Part shown: in pieces, positions 15,711 to 24,142 of the stretch
How the letters are laid out: each line of letters opens with the position of its first letter
How positions within the stretch are numbered: position 1 is the first letter of the stretch
Assembly: GCF_030269325.1 (NCBI RefSeq)
Contig: NZ_BSTD01000005.1
Span: 887,391 to 951,390, forward strand
Length of the DNA stretch: 64,000 bases
DNA from: Amycolatopsis sp. NBRC 101858
GTDB taxonomy: Bacteria; Actinomycetota; Actinomycetes; Mycobacteriales; Pseudonocardiaceae
Reading direction: 5' to 3'
Notes under the pieces: model-generated
Databases searched by the model: none
What the model saw: the letters and a program-made list of their open reading frames with translations, nothing else
Told to the model about the DNA's origin: nothing
Program-made: the position numbers and the translations under genes

Positions 15711-18700
15711 GTGCCGGTGCCGCACCCCTTACTCCGGACGTGGTTCCATCGCTGGGTGAACGCGAGGCGAACGGCGCAGGCGGACGCGCGGCTGGTCCGC
15801 CCGCCGATCGCCGACGCACCCACGTTCACCTGGGACGAAGGCGCCCGGCGGGTGCTCTCCGCACCCGGGGGTTTCCGCCGCGTGCTCGGCGGTCCCGGCA
15901 CCGGCAAGACGGCGCTGCTCGCGTCGGCCGCCACCCGCCGCATCGCCGAGGGTGCCGACCCCGAGAGCGTGCTGGTGCTCACGACGTCGCGCAAGGCCGC
16001 CGACGCGCTGCGCGCCGACATCACGCGCCGCCTCACCTTCGACCCCGACCAAGCCCGGCCGCTGCCGCGGACCGTCCGCGAACCCCTCGTCCGCACGGTC
16101 CACTCGTACGCCTACTCGCTGCTGCGGCTGGAAGCGATGGCCGAGGAGCTCCCGGCGCCGCGCCTGCTCGCCGGCGCCGAGCAGGACGTCGTCGTCCGCG
16201 AACTGCTGGCCGGCGACCTCGACGAGGAAGCCGGGTACTGGCCCGAGCAGCTGCGGCCGGCGCTGATGGTGCCCGGGTTCGCCGAGGAGCTGCGCGACCT
16301 GCTGATGCGCGCCGCCGAGCGCGGGCTCGGCCCGGAGGACCTCGCCGAGCTGGGCCGCCGCCGCGGCCGCGAGGAGTGGATCGCCGCCGGGCAGTTCTGG
16401 GCGCAGTACGAGGAAGTCACGCAGCTGCAGGGCGCGGGCGGCAACGCGCTCGGCGTGGCGAGCGCACCCGCGCTGGACGCCGCCGAGCTGGTCACCTCCG
16501 CGCTGCTCGCCCTGGAGGACGACGACGAGCTGCGCGAACGCGAGCGCACCCGCGTGCGGCACCTCTTCGTCGACGACGCCCACCACCTCGACCCGCTGCA
16601 GACCGGCCTGGTCCGGATGATCGGGCACACCGCGGCCGAGTTCGTCGTCGCCGGGGACCCCGACCAGAACGTGTTCTCCTTCCGCGGCGCCGACGCGAGC
16701 CTGTTCGCCGATGCCGACCCGGACGGCAGCCGGACCGTCACGCTCACGACGTCGCACCGGCTGGCCCCGGCGGTCCGCCTGGCGGTGGCGAAGATCGGCG
16801 CGACGCTGCCCGGCGCTTCGCCGCACCGCAAGATCGTCCCGCCCGCGGGTGCTTCCGGGGGGAACGTGCGGGTCCGCGTGATGCCGACGCCGGCCGCCGA
16901 GGCCAGCTGGATCGCCGACCAGCTCCGCCGCGCGCACCTCGTCGACGGCGTGCCGTGGTCGGAGATCGCGGTGCTCGTTCGGTCGCCCGCGCGGACGTTC
17001 CTGGTGCTGCAACGCGCGTTGCGCGCGGCCGGCGTCCCGATCGGGTCGGCGACCGAGGAGCTGCCGCTGGCCCGCCAGCCCGCGGTGCGGCCGCTGCTGG
17101 CCGTGCTGAAGCTCGCGCCGTCGCCGGAGCTGCTCGACATCGACCTCGCCGAGATGCTGCTGTCGTCGTCGCTCGGCGGCGCGGATCCGCTGGCGCTGCG
17201 GCGGTTGCGCCGCGGTCTGCGCCGGCTCGAACTGGCCGGCGGCGGGCAGCGATCGAGTGACGAACTGCTCGTGGAAGCGTTGCGTGGCGGGGACATCCTG
17301 GTCGGGCTCGCCGACGCCGAAGCCGAACCGGTACGCCGCGTCGGCGGGCTGCTGCGCGTCACGCACCAGGCCGTGGCCCGCGGCGACGGTGTCGAGCAGG
17401 TCGTCTGGCAGCTGTGGCAGGAGAGCGGCCTGCAGGAGAAGCTGCTGAAGCAGGTCGAACGCGGTGGATCGCTGGGCGCGCAGGCCGACCGTGACCTCGA
17501 CGCGGTGGTCGCGCTGTTCGACGCGGCCGGCCGGTACGTCGACCGGTTGCCGCGCTCGAGCGTCGCGTCCTTCGCGGACTATCTTGGTGCGCAACAGATC
17601 GCCGGGGACACGCTCGCGCCGGCCGCGGTCCCGTCCGACGGTGTTTCGCTGCTCACCGCGCACGCCGCCGCCGGTCGCGAGTGGACGGTCGTGGCCGTCG
17701 CCGGCGTCCAGGAAGGCGCGTGGCCGGACCTGCGGCTGCGCGGATCCGTGCTGGGCGTGGAACGGCTGAAGGACCTGATGTCCGGTGTGGACGATGACGC
17801 CGTCTCCCAGACCGCGCCGATCCTCGCCGAGGAACGGCGGCTGTTCTACCTCGCGATGAGCCGGGCGAAGCAGACGCTGCTGGTCACCGCGGTGTCCGGA
17901 GAGGACGAACAGCCGTCGCGGTTCCTCGACGACCTCGAGGAAAACGGCGCGGACGACGGTGGGCTCGATTCGCGGATGAAGCCGCCGGGCAGGTCGCTCG
18001 TGCTGGCCGAGCTGGTGGGGGAGCTGCGCGAGGTCGTCTGCGACGACAAGGCCGAGCCGGCGCGCCGGCGCCGGGCGGCCAAGCAGCTCGCGCGGCTGGC
18101 CGAGGCGAAGGTGCCGGGCGCGCACCCGTCGACTTGGTACGGCCTGCTTCCGGCGTCCACCGACGAGCCGGTGCACCGGCCGGGTGACCTGATCCGGATC
18201 TCACCGTCCACAGTGGAAATCCTGACGAAGTGCCCGCTGCGCTGGATGATCGAGCGGCACGGCGGCAGCGACCCGGCGCAGCTGGCCGCGGTGACCGGCA
18301 CTTTGGTGCACGGGCTGGCGGAGTCCGTCGCGTCCGGCAAGACCGACGCGGAGCTGCAGGCCGCGCTGGACGAGGCCTGGGTGCGCGTCGACGCGGGGGC
18401 GCCGTGGTTTTCGCGGCGCGAGCGGCGGCGGGTCGAGCAGATGCTGCAGAACTTCGTGACGTGGCTGGAGCGCAGCCGGGCCGAGCTGAAGGCGGCGGGC
18501 GTCGAGCAGGACATCGAAGTCGAGCTGCCGGCGGGCGGCGCCGACGAGGTCCGGGTGCTGCTGCGCGGGCGCGTCGACCGGGTCGAGCTGGACGCCGAGG
18601 GGCGCCCGGTGATCGTCGACATCAAGACGGGCAAGGTCCCGGTGTCGGGGAAGGACGCCGAGGAGCACCCGCAGTTGGCGGCGTACCAGCTGGCGGTGCT

Positions 18701-18968
18701 GCTGGGCGCGATCAAGGGCAGCAACGAGCCCGGCGGCGCGCGGCTGGTGTACGTGGCGAAGGCGAACAAGCAGACAGGCTCGACGGAGCGGTCCCAGCCC
18801 CCGCTCGACGAGGTGGGCGGCAAGCAGTGGCTGGAGCTGGTCCGCGACGCGGCGGCCTCGGCGGCGGGACCGGACTACCAGGCCCAGGAGAACCCGGACT
18901 GCGACCGCTGTCCCGCGCGCGGCTGCTGCCCGCTGCGGCCCGAGGGCAGGCAGGTGCCGGGCCCGTGA
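15711..18968 (+). CDS. adnA: AdnA: helicase-nuclease subunit of the AdnAB recombination motor
   Basis: 1085 residues if started at GTG 15711 (GTG 15756 is possible and would remove 15). It is a UvrD-like superfamily 1 helicase with a C-terminal RecB-type nuclease. Walker A GGPGTGKT is at 60-67. Walker B is altered, VDDAH near 286, where AdnB has LLDEYQD. GDPDQNVFSFRGA follows near 315. The nuclease domain shows GTLVHGLAE near 863 and VDIKTGK near 970. Cysteines near 840 and a C-x2-C-x4-CC cluster at 1064-1073 resemble the [4Fe-4S] staple of AddB nucleases. With AdnB it should form the actinobacterial double-strand-break resecting motor. The stop overlaps a small ORF that leads into adnB. Confidence 0.93.
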   Translation: MPVPHPLLRTWFHRWVNARRTAQADARLVRPPIADAPTFTWDEGARRVLSAPGGFRRVLGGPGTGKTALLASAATRRIAEGADPESVLVLTTSRKAADALRADITRRLTFDPDQARPLPRTVREPLVRTVHSYAYSLLRLEAMAEELPAPRLLAGAEQDVVVRELLAGDLDEEAGYWPEQLRPALMVPGFAEELRDLLMRAAERGLGPEDLAELGRRRGREEWIAAGQFWAQYEEVTQLQGAGGNALGVASAPALDAAELVTSALLALEDDDELRERERTRVRHLFVDDAHHLDPLQTGLVRMIGHTAAEFVVAGDPDQNVFSFRGADASLFADADPDGSRTVTLTTSHRLAPAVRLAVAKIGATLPGASPHRKIVPPAGASGGNVRVRVMPTPAAEASWIADQLRRAHLVDGVPWSEIAVLVRSPARTFLVLQRALRAAGVPIGSATEELPLARQPAVRPLLAVLKLAPSPELLDIDLAEMLLSSSLGGADPLALRRLRRGLRRLELAGGGQRSSDELLVEALRGGDILVGLADAEAEPVRRVGGLLRVTHQAVARGDGVEQVVWQLWQESGLQEKLLKQVERGGSLGAQADRDLDAVVALFDAAGRYVDRLPRSSVASFADYLGAQQIAGDTLAPAAVPSDGVSLLTAHAAAGREWTVVAVAGVQEGAWPDLRLRGSVLGVERLKDLMSGVDDDAVSQTAPILAEERRLFYLAMSRAKQTLLVTAVSGEDEQPSRFLDDLEENGADDGGLDSRMKPPGRSLVLAELVGELREVVCDDKAEPARRRRAAKQLARLAEAKVPGAHPSTWYGLLPASTDEPVHRPGDLIRISPSTVEILTKCPLRWMIERHGGSDPAQLAAVTGTLVHGLAESVASGKTDAELQAALDEAWVRVDAGAPWFSRRERRRVEQMLQNFVTWLERSRAELKAAGVEQDIEVELPAGGADEVRVLLRGRVDRVELDAEGRPVIVDIKTGKVPVSGKDAEEHPQLAAYQLAVLLGAIKGSNEPGGARLVYVAKANKQTGSTERSQPPLDEVGGKQWLELVRDAAASAAGPDYQAQENPDCDRCPARGCCPLRPEGRQVPGP

Positions 18969-19153
18969 CCGAGTTGACCACCGCGGCGGCCGCCCCCGCG
19001 CCGGGCGCCGCGGCCGCGCTGGGCGCCGCGGCCGCGCCGGGCGCCGCCGCCGGCGCCCGGCCCGGCGCGCGCCGGGGGGACGCTGCGGTTTTCGGTGCGC
19101 GCCTGCCGACCGCCGCGGTCGTCGCACCTAGCTTCCGCGAGGTGCGTGCGTGA
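18965..19153 (+). CDS. Small Ala/Gly/Pro-rich ORF bridging adnA and adnB
   Basis: 62 codons from GTG 18965. Its start overlaps the adnA stop (GTGA), and its stop overlaps the adnB GTG (GTGA), so ribosomes could pass through all three. The first 35 residues are an Ala-Gly-Pro run encoded by an 18-bp tandem repeat; the last 25 (GDAAVFGARLPTAAVVAPSF and a short tail) look less simple. It is in a different frame from adnB, so it is not an N-terminal extension of it. I recognise no family. It could be a real small protein, or an artefact of repeat expansion that kept the genes coupled. Confidence 0.45.
   Translation: MTELTTAAAAPAPGAAAALGAAAAPGAAAGARPGARRGDAAVFGARLPTAAVVAPSFREVRA
19003..19056. repeat. 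18-bp GC-only tandem repeat between adnA and adnB
   Basis: The unit GGGCGCCGCGGCCGCGC plus one base starts at 19003 and 19021, and a decayed third copy starts at 19039. Each unit is itself rich in palindromes (GGCGCC, GCGGCCGC), so the RNA should fold strongly between the two cistrons. Period 18 keeps the bridging ORF in frame. Confidence 0.7.
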
Positions 19154-22100
19154 GTCCGCTCGTTATCGCCAACCCCGTCGAGCCTGCCGAACTCGCCGAT
19201 GCCCTTGGCCTGCACCGGCCCACGCCCGAGCAGGCCACCGTCATCGCCGCGCCGGTCGAACCTTCGCTCGTCGTCGCCGGGGCCGGGGCCGGGAAGACCG
19301 AAACCATGGCCGCGCGGGTCGTCTGGCTCGTCGCCAACGGGATCGTCAGCCCCGACCGCGTCCTCGGCCTCACCTTCACCCGCAAGGCCGCGCGGCAGCT
19401 CGGCGAACGCGTGCGCGCGCGGCTGCGGCGGCTGGCCGGGTCCGGGCTGCTCGACCGGCTCGACCCGTCCGGCGGCCTGCGGTCCACTGTGGTCGCCGGC
19501 GAGCCGACCGTCCTCACCTACCACGCCTACGCCGGGCGCCTGCTCTCCGAACACGGCCTGCGCCTGCCCGTCCAGCCCGGCGTGCGGCTGCTCTCCGAAA
19601 CGTCGTCGTGGCAGATCGCGCACCGCGTCGTGTCCACTTGGGACAACGAGCTCGACACCGACCGCGTCCCGCCGACCGTCACCGCCGACGTGCTCCAGCT
19701 CGCCGGTGAGCTGGGTGAGCACCTCATCTCGGTCGAGGAGCTCGCCGAATACACGACGTGGATGTGCCGCGTCATCGAGAACGCCCCGCGGGCCAAGGGA
19801 CAGCGGGCCGCGCTGCCGCAGAAGCTCACGGAAATCATGGCCGCGCAACACTTCCGGCTCGCGCTGCTGCCGCTCGTCGAGGAGTACCACCGCCGCAAGC
19901 GCAACGAAGGCGCGCTCGACTTCGCCGACCAGATGTCGCTCGCCGCCCAGCTGGCGAGCAACTACCCGTCGGTCGTGCGCGGCGAGCGTGAGCGCTTCGG
20001 CGCCGTGCTGCTCGACGAGTACCAGGACACCGGACACGCCCAGCGCGTCCTGCTGCGGGCGCTGTTCGGCGGCGTCGAGAACCAGCCGATGCCGGTCACC
20101 GCCGTCGGCGACCCGGCCCAGGCCATCTACGGCTGGCGCGGCGCCAGCGCGGCCAACCTGCCCCGCTTCACCACGGACTTCCCGCGCCACGACGGCGAAC
20201 GGCTCGTCCCGGCGCACGATTTCGGCCTGCTGACCAGCTTCCGCAACCCGCCGGAGATCCTCGACCTCGCCAACGCCATCGCCGAACCGCTGCGGGCACG
20301 CGGCCTCGGCGTCGAACGGCTCCGGGCGCGCGAAGGCGCCGGGCCCGCGGACATCGCGTGCGCGCTGCTGCCGGACATCCGCGCCGAACGCGACTGGGTG
20401 GCCGACGCCCTCGCCCGGCGCTGGCACGCCACCCAGGAGCAGACCGGCAAGCCGCCGACCGCCGCCGTGCTCGTGCGGCGCCGCGCCGACATGGCCCCGA
20501 TCGCCGCCGAACTGCGGGCCCGCGGGCTGCCCGTCGAGGTCGTCGGGCTCGGCGGGCTCCTGGACGAGCCCGAGGTCGCGGACCTCGTCTCGACGCTCAA
20601 GGTGCTCGCCGACCCGCTGTCGGGCAGCGCGGCGGCCCGGCTGCTGACCGGCGCGCGCTGGCGGCTCGCGGCCGCCGACGTCGCCGCGCTGTGGCGGCGC
20701 GCCGGAGAGCTGTCGAGCCCCGAGAAGCCGGACACTCCGGAGCTGGTCGTCGAGCGCGTCGAGCAGGCCGGGCTGATCGACGCCATCGACGAGCCCGGCA
20801 CGCCGGAGCGGTATTCCGAAGAGGGCTACAAGCGCATCCGCCGCGTCGGCTGGGAGCTGGCGGCGTTGCGGCGGCGGCTCGACCAGTCGCTGCCGGAGCT
20901 GGTCGCCGACGTCGAACGCACGATGCTCCTGGACGTGGAATCGTTGGCCCGCCCGGGATCCGCCGGGCGCGCGCACCTCGACGCGTTCGCCGAGGTCGTC
21001 ACCGACTACGCCGAGACGGCGCCGACGGCGACTCTTTTGTCCTTTGTGGACTACCTGAACACGGCCGCGCACGCCGAGGACGGGCTCACCCCCGGCGAGG
21101 TCGAGGTCGTGCCGGACCGCGTGCAGGTGCTCACCGTGCACTCGGCGAAGGGGCTCGAGTGGGAGGTCGTCGCCGTCCCGCACCTGGTGCAGGACGTCTT
21201 CCCGGGCCGGCGGCGGTCGTCGTCGTGGCTGCGGACCGCGACGTCGCTGCCCGCCGCGTTGCGCGGTGACGCCCAGGACCTGCCGGAGCTGCGGATCGCC
21301 GACGGCTACGACCGCAAAGAAGTCCAAGAAGGACTGGAACTGCACGAGGCCGGGTTCGTCGAGCGGGAGCAGTCGGAGGAACGGCGGCTCTGCTACGTCG
21401 CGCTGACGCGGTCCGAGCACGCGCTGATCGTGTCCGGGCACTGGTGGAACGAGAGCAGCAGCCGGTTCAAGGGGCCGTCGGAGTTCCTGACGGAGATCGG
21501 CGACGTCCTGCGCGAGACCGGCGTCGGGCAGCTCGCCGAGTGGGCGCCTGAGCCGTCCGCGGACGACGAGAACCCGCTGGTGTCGGACACGCGGACGGCG
21601 CGCTGGCCCGTCGATCCGCTGGCCGACCGCCGCACCGGCGTGCAGACCGGGGTGGAGCTGGTGTCCGAGGCACTGTCCGCTGTGGACTCGCCGGAGGAGT
21701 CCGAAGAGGACGATCCGGACGGCTGGCTGACCGACACCGACGTCCTGCTCGAAGAGTGGGCCCGCAAGGACGACCGGGTCAGGCGGGTCCCGTTGCCGTC
21801 ACGGCTTTCGGTGAGCCAGCTCGTCGCGCTGGCCGACGACGCCGGCCGGCTCGCGGCGGACCTGAGCCGTCCGCTTCCGATGGAACCCAACAGCTTCGCC
21901 CGCCGCGGCACGGAGTTCCACGGCTGGCTGGAGCGCCGGTTCTCCGGCGACCAGCTCATCGAGATCGACGACCTCCCGGGCGCGGCCGACTTCGGCGAAG
22001 CGCCCGACGCGGACTTCGAGGAGCTGCGGACGGAGTTCGAGAAGAGCGAGTGGGCTTCCCGCGTGCCGCACGCGGTGGAGATCTCGTTTTCGGCGGACGT

Positions 22101-22389
22101 CGAGGGCATCACCCTGCGCGGCCGCATGGACGCGGTTTTCCGGCACCCCGACGGGTACTGGGAGGTGGTGGACTGGAAGACGGGCGCGGTCCCGCCGGAG
22201 TCCCGGCAGCCGGTGCTGGCGGTCCAGCTGGCGGCGTACCGGATGGCGTGGGCGGCGCTGAAGAACGTCCCGGTGGAGCAGGTCCGCGCGGCGTTCCACT
22301 ACGTCCGCGCGAACCGCACGATCCGCCCGGCGGACCTCCTGGACCCGGAAGGCCTCCGCCGCCTCCTCCGCGACATCCCCGAGGCGTGA
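19150..22389 (+). CDS. adnB: AdnB: lead motor-nuclease subunit of AdnAB
   Basis: 1079 residues from GTG 19150. It is a canonical UvrD/Rep helicase: Q motif RPTPEQ at 23-28, Walker A AGAGAGKT at 43-50, Walker B LLDEYQD near 287-293, GDPAQAIYGWRGA near 319, and TVHSAKGLEWEVV in motif V. The C-terminal RecB-type nuclease has RRGTEFHGWLERRF near 918, GRMDAVFRHPDGYWEVVDWKTG near 990-1010 given by its D and K residues, and QLAAYRMAW. No cysteine cluster is present, unlike AdnA. In mycobacterial AdnAB this is the dominant translocase. The gene ends at the repeat hairpin starting at 22395. Confidence 0.94.
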   Translation: MSPLVIANPVEPAELADALGLHRPTPEQATVIAAPVEPSLVVAGAGAGKTETMAARVVWLVANGIVSPDRVLGLTFTRKAARQLGERVRARLRRLAGSGLLDRLDPSGGLRSTVVAGEPTVLTYHAYAGRLLSEHGLRLPVQPGVRLLSETSSWQIAHRVVSTWDNELDTDRVPPTVTADVLQLAGELGEHLISVEELAEYTTWMCRVIENAPRAKGQRAALPQKLTEIMAAQHFRLALLPLVEEYHRRKRNEGALDFADQMSLAAQLASNYPSVVRGERERFGAVLLDEYQDTGHAQRVLLRALFGGVENQPMPVTAVGDPAQAIYGWRGASAANLPRFTTDFPRHDGERLVPAHDFGLLTSFRNPPEILDLANAIAEPLRARGLGVERLRAREGAGPADIACALLPDIRAERDWVADALARRWHATQEQTGKPPTAAVLVRRRADMAPIAAELRARGLPVEVVGLGGLLDEPEVADLVSTLKVLADPLSGSAAARLLTGARWRLAAADVAALWRRAGELSSPEKPDTPELVVERVEQAGLIDAIDEPGTPERYSEEGYKRIRRVGWELAALRRRLDQSLPELVADVERTMLLDVESLARPGSAGRAHLDAFAEVVTDYAETAPTATLLSFVDYLNTAAHAEDGLTPGEVEVVPDRVQVLTVHSAKGLEWEVVAVPHLVQDVFPGRRRSSSWLRTATSLPAALRGDAQDLPELRIADGYDRKEVQEGLELHEAGFVEREQSEERRLCYVALTRSEHALIVSGHWWNESSSRFKGPSEFLTEIGDVLRETGVGQLAEWAPEPSADDENPLVSDTRTARWPVDPLADRRTGVQTGVELVSEALSAVDSPEESEEDDPDGWLTDTDVLLEEWARKDDRVRRVPLPSRLSVSQLVALADDAGRLAADLSRPLPMEPNSFARRGTEFHGWLERRFSGDQLIEIDDLPGAADFGEAPDADFEELRTEFEKSEWASRVPHAVEISFSADVEGITLRGRMDAVFRHPDGYWEVVDWKTGAVPPESRQPVLAVQLAAYRMAWAALKNVPVEQVRAAFHYVRANRTIRPADLLDPEGLRRLLRDIPEA

Positions 22390-22394
22390 TCCGA

Positions 22395-22522
22395 GGGTCG
22401 ACACGCGTGATTGAAGGGTCGACTCGCGTGATTGAAGGGTCGACACGGCGCCGGCCCGGGAAAGCCCGCCGTGTCGTCGCTCCAATCACGCGTGTCGACT
22501 CCTCAATCACGCGTGTCGACCG
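22395..22522. repeat. Long imperfect hairpin built from 21-bp repeats (locus 1)
   Basis: Units of the form GGGTCGACACGCGTGATTGAA start at 22395, 22416 and 22437 (last one partial) and recur in inverted orientation from 22480 to 22521. Left arm 22395-22450 and right arm 22467-22522 pair over 56 bp with only a few mismatches, around a 16-nt loop; the innermost CGACACGGCG/CGCCGTGTCG pairing is perfect. It lies between convergent adnB and the DoxX-like gene, so it could end transcription from both sides. The same family occurs at 52513-52677. Each unit holds GTCGAC and ACGCGT palindromes. Confidence 0.85.
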
Positions 22523-22536
22523 CCTGATCACGCCGG

Positions 22537-22905
22537 TTACGCGCGGTCGCGGACCTTGAGGGCCCAGGTGATCAGGGGCCACTGCAGGGGGAGGCGGGCC
22601 CAGGCCATCGCGCGTTGCGGAGCCGGGGCCGACGACGCGTCCACCGCCATCTTCACGTTGCCCGGGAAGACGCCCAGGAACAGCAGGGCCGCGGCCAGGC
22701 CCCCGAGACGCCGGGTGCGGGGTACCGCCACCGCGACCCCCACCGCCAGCTCAGCCGCGCCCGAGCCGTACGTCCACGCCCGCCGGGACCCCGGGAGCGA
22801 CGAAGGGATCAGCCCGTCGAACGGCTTCGGCACGGCGAAGTGCAGCACGCCCATCGTGCTCAGCACGCCGGCCAGGAGGTGCGCGGGCCGTTGTGAAGTT
22901 GCCAT
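22537..22905 (-). CDS. DoxX-like small membrane protein
   Basis: 122 residues from ATG 22905, four hydrophobic segments. PAHLLAGVLSTMGVLHFAVPKPFDGLIP begins the protein, summarised by GVLHFAVPKPFD; YGSGAAELAVGVAVAVPRTRR, LAAALLFLGVFPGNVKMAVD and LPLQWPLITWA follow. This is the pattern of DoxX-like/DUF4267-like quinol-associated membrane proteins. Family function is unclear; some partner with thiosulfate:quinone oxidoreductase or superoxide defence proteins, none of which is nearby. Divergent from the K+ channel gene. Confidence 0.82.
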   Translation of the reverse strand: MATSQRPAHLLAGVLSTMGVLHFAVPKPFDGLIPSSLPGSRRAWTYGSGAAELAVGVAVAVPRTRRLGGLAAALLFLGVFPGNVKMAVDASSAPAPQRAMAWARLPLQWPLITWALKVRDRA

Positions 22906-22946
22906 GAGCGGATCGTTCCACGCGGCGGCCGGGTACTCCGTTCGGC

Positions 22947-22952
22947 TATCCT
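22947..22952 (+). promoter_or_regulatory. -10 element of a leaderless promoter
   Basis: TATCCT fits TANNNT and ends 6 bp before GTG 22959, the spacing of leaderless actinobacterial transcripts. No clear -35 hexamer was found. Confidence 0.5.
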
Positions 22953-22958
22953 CCGGGC

Positions 22959-23000
22959 GTGAGTGACGCTCGACACCTGCCGCGGGGAGCCGGTGCATGA
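22959..23000 (+). CDS. 13-residue upstream ORF coupled to the K+ channel gene
   Basis: GTG AGT GAC ... TGA encodes VSDARHLPRGAGA. The stop overlaps the channel ATG at 22997 (ATGA), and the TATCCT box 6 bp before the GTG makes it the probable first codon of a leaderless mRNA. It probably acts as a translational coupling device that gives a leaderless mRNA access to the channel start; a functional peptide is less likely. Confidence 0.45.
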   Translation: MSDARHLPRGAGA

Positions 23001-24079
23001 AGGCCTTGAGGCGGTTGCCGCTGGGCAGTCTCACCGATCGGCCGGACCACGAGCTCGTCGGCGTCCTGCGGATGCCCGAGCTGACGGTCAGCCCCCTCCG
23101 CTCCATCCTGAAGCGGGTCATCGGCGCGACCCTGGCCCTGTTGCTGACGGTGATCATCGTCTACGTCGACCGCGACGGCTACCGCGACGCCAACGGCGAC
23201 GGCCTGTCCCTGCTCGACAGCCTGTACTACGCCACCGTCTCGCTCTCGACGACCGGCTACGGCGACATCGCGCCGGCCACCTCGTCCGCCCGCCTGGTGA
23301 ACGTGCTGGTGATCACCCCGCTGCGGGTGCTCTTCCTCATCGTCCTGGTCGGGACCACCCTGGAGGTGCTCACCGAGCGCTCCCGGCAGGCGTTCAAGAT
23401 CCAGAAGTGGAGGACGAAGGTGCGCGACCACACGGTCGTCGTCGGATTCGGCACCAAGGGCCGGTCCGCCGTCAACGCGCTGCTCGGCGACGAGAACATC
23501 GCCCCGGGGCACATCGTCGTCGTCGACACCGACCAGCAGGCCCTCGACGCGGCGAGCGCGCTCGGCCTCGTCGCCGTGCACGGCTCGGCCACCCGCTCCG
23601 ACGTCCTGCGCGTCGCCGCGGTGCAGCACGCGCGCGCGGTCGTCGTCGCCCCGAACCGCGACGACACGGCGGTGCTCGTCACGCTCACCGCCCGCGAGCT
23701 GGCGCCCAAGGCGCACATCGTGGTGTCGGTGCGGGAGGCGGAGAACGTCCACCTGCTCAAGCAGTCGGGCGCCAACCAGGTCGTCGTCTCCAGCGAGACG
23801 GCCGGGCGGCTGCTCGGGATGGCGACGTCGACGCCGCTGGTCGTGGACATCATGGAGGACCTGCTCACGCCCGAATCCGGCCTGGCGATCGCCGAGCGGC
23901 CGGTCGAGCCGTCCGAGGAAGGCGGGTCGCCGCGGCACCTGTCCGACCTCGTCCTCGGCCTGGTCCGCGACGGCGTCCTGTACCGCGTGGACGCTCCGCA
24001 GGCCGACGCCATCGAGCCGGGCGACAAGCTGCTCTACGTCAAGAAGGTGACGCAGGCGGAGAAGATCGAGCAGCGATAA
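22997..24079 (+). CDS. TrkA-type potassium channel (ion channel + RCK domains)
   Basis: 360 residues. TM1 at about 41-57, selectivity filter TTGYGD at 85-90, TM2 at about 100-120, then an RCK/TrkA-N domain beginning VVVGFGTKGRSAV (150s) with an acidic VVVDTD strand end, and a TrkA-C domain ending LLYVKKV. This is a two-TM K+ channel gated by a cytoplasmic nucleotide-binding ring, acting in potassium and envelope-potential homeostasis. The neighbour order adnA-adnB-channel-nudC matches, as I recall, Rv3202c-Rv3199c of M. tuberculosis, although here nudC is about 18 kb further on. Confidence 0.93.
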   Translation: MKALRRLPLGSLTDRPDHELVGVLRMPELTVSPLRSILKRVIGATLALLLTVIIVYVDRDGYRDANGDGLSLLDSLYYATVSLSTTGYGDIAPATSSARLVNVLVITPLRVLFLIVLVGTTLEVLTERSRQAFKIQKWRTKVRDHTVVVGFGTKGRSAVNALLGDENIAPGHIVVVDTDQQALDAASALGLVAVHGSATRSDVLRVAAVQHARAVVVAPNRDDTAVLVTLTARELAPKAHIVVSVREAENVHLLKQSGANQVVVSSETAGRLLGMATSTPLVVDIMEDLLTPESGLAIAERPVEPSEEGGSPRHLSDLVLGLVRDGVLYRVDAPQADAIEPGDKLLYVKKVTQAEKIEQR

Positions 24080-24142
24080 GGCCCATCCGGGTCGTAACCG
24101 GGGCGCCTGGGTTTTGCCCGCGGGATCTGGAACCATGGCGAA

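Noticed and set aside
18965..19153. N-terminal extension of AdnB
   Set aside because: The small ORF is in a different frame from adnB and ends with a stop overlapping the adnB GTG.
22395..22522. Possible CRISPR array (regular 21-bp repeats)
   Set aside because: Units are adjacent with no spacers and are arranged as inverted arms; no cas genes are nearby.
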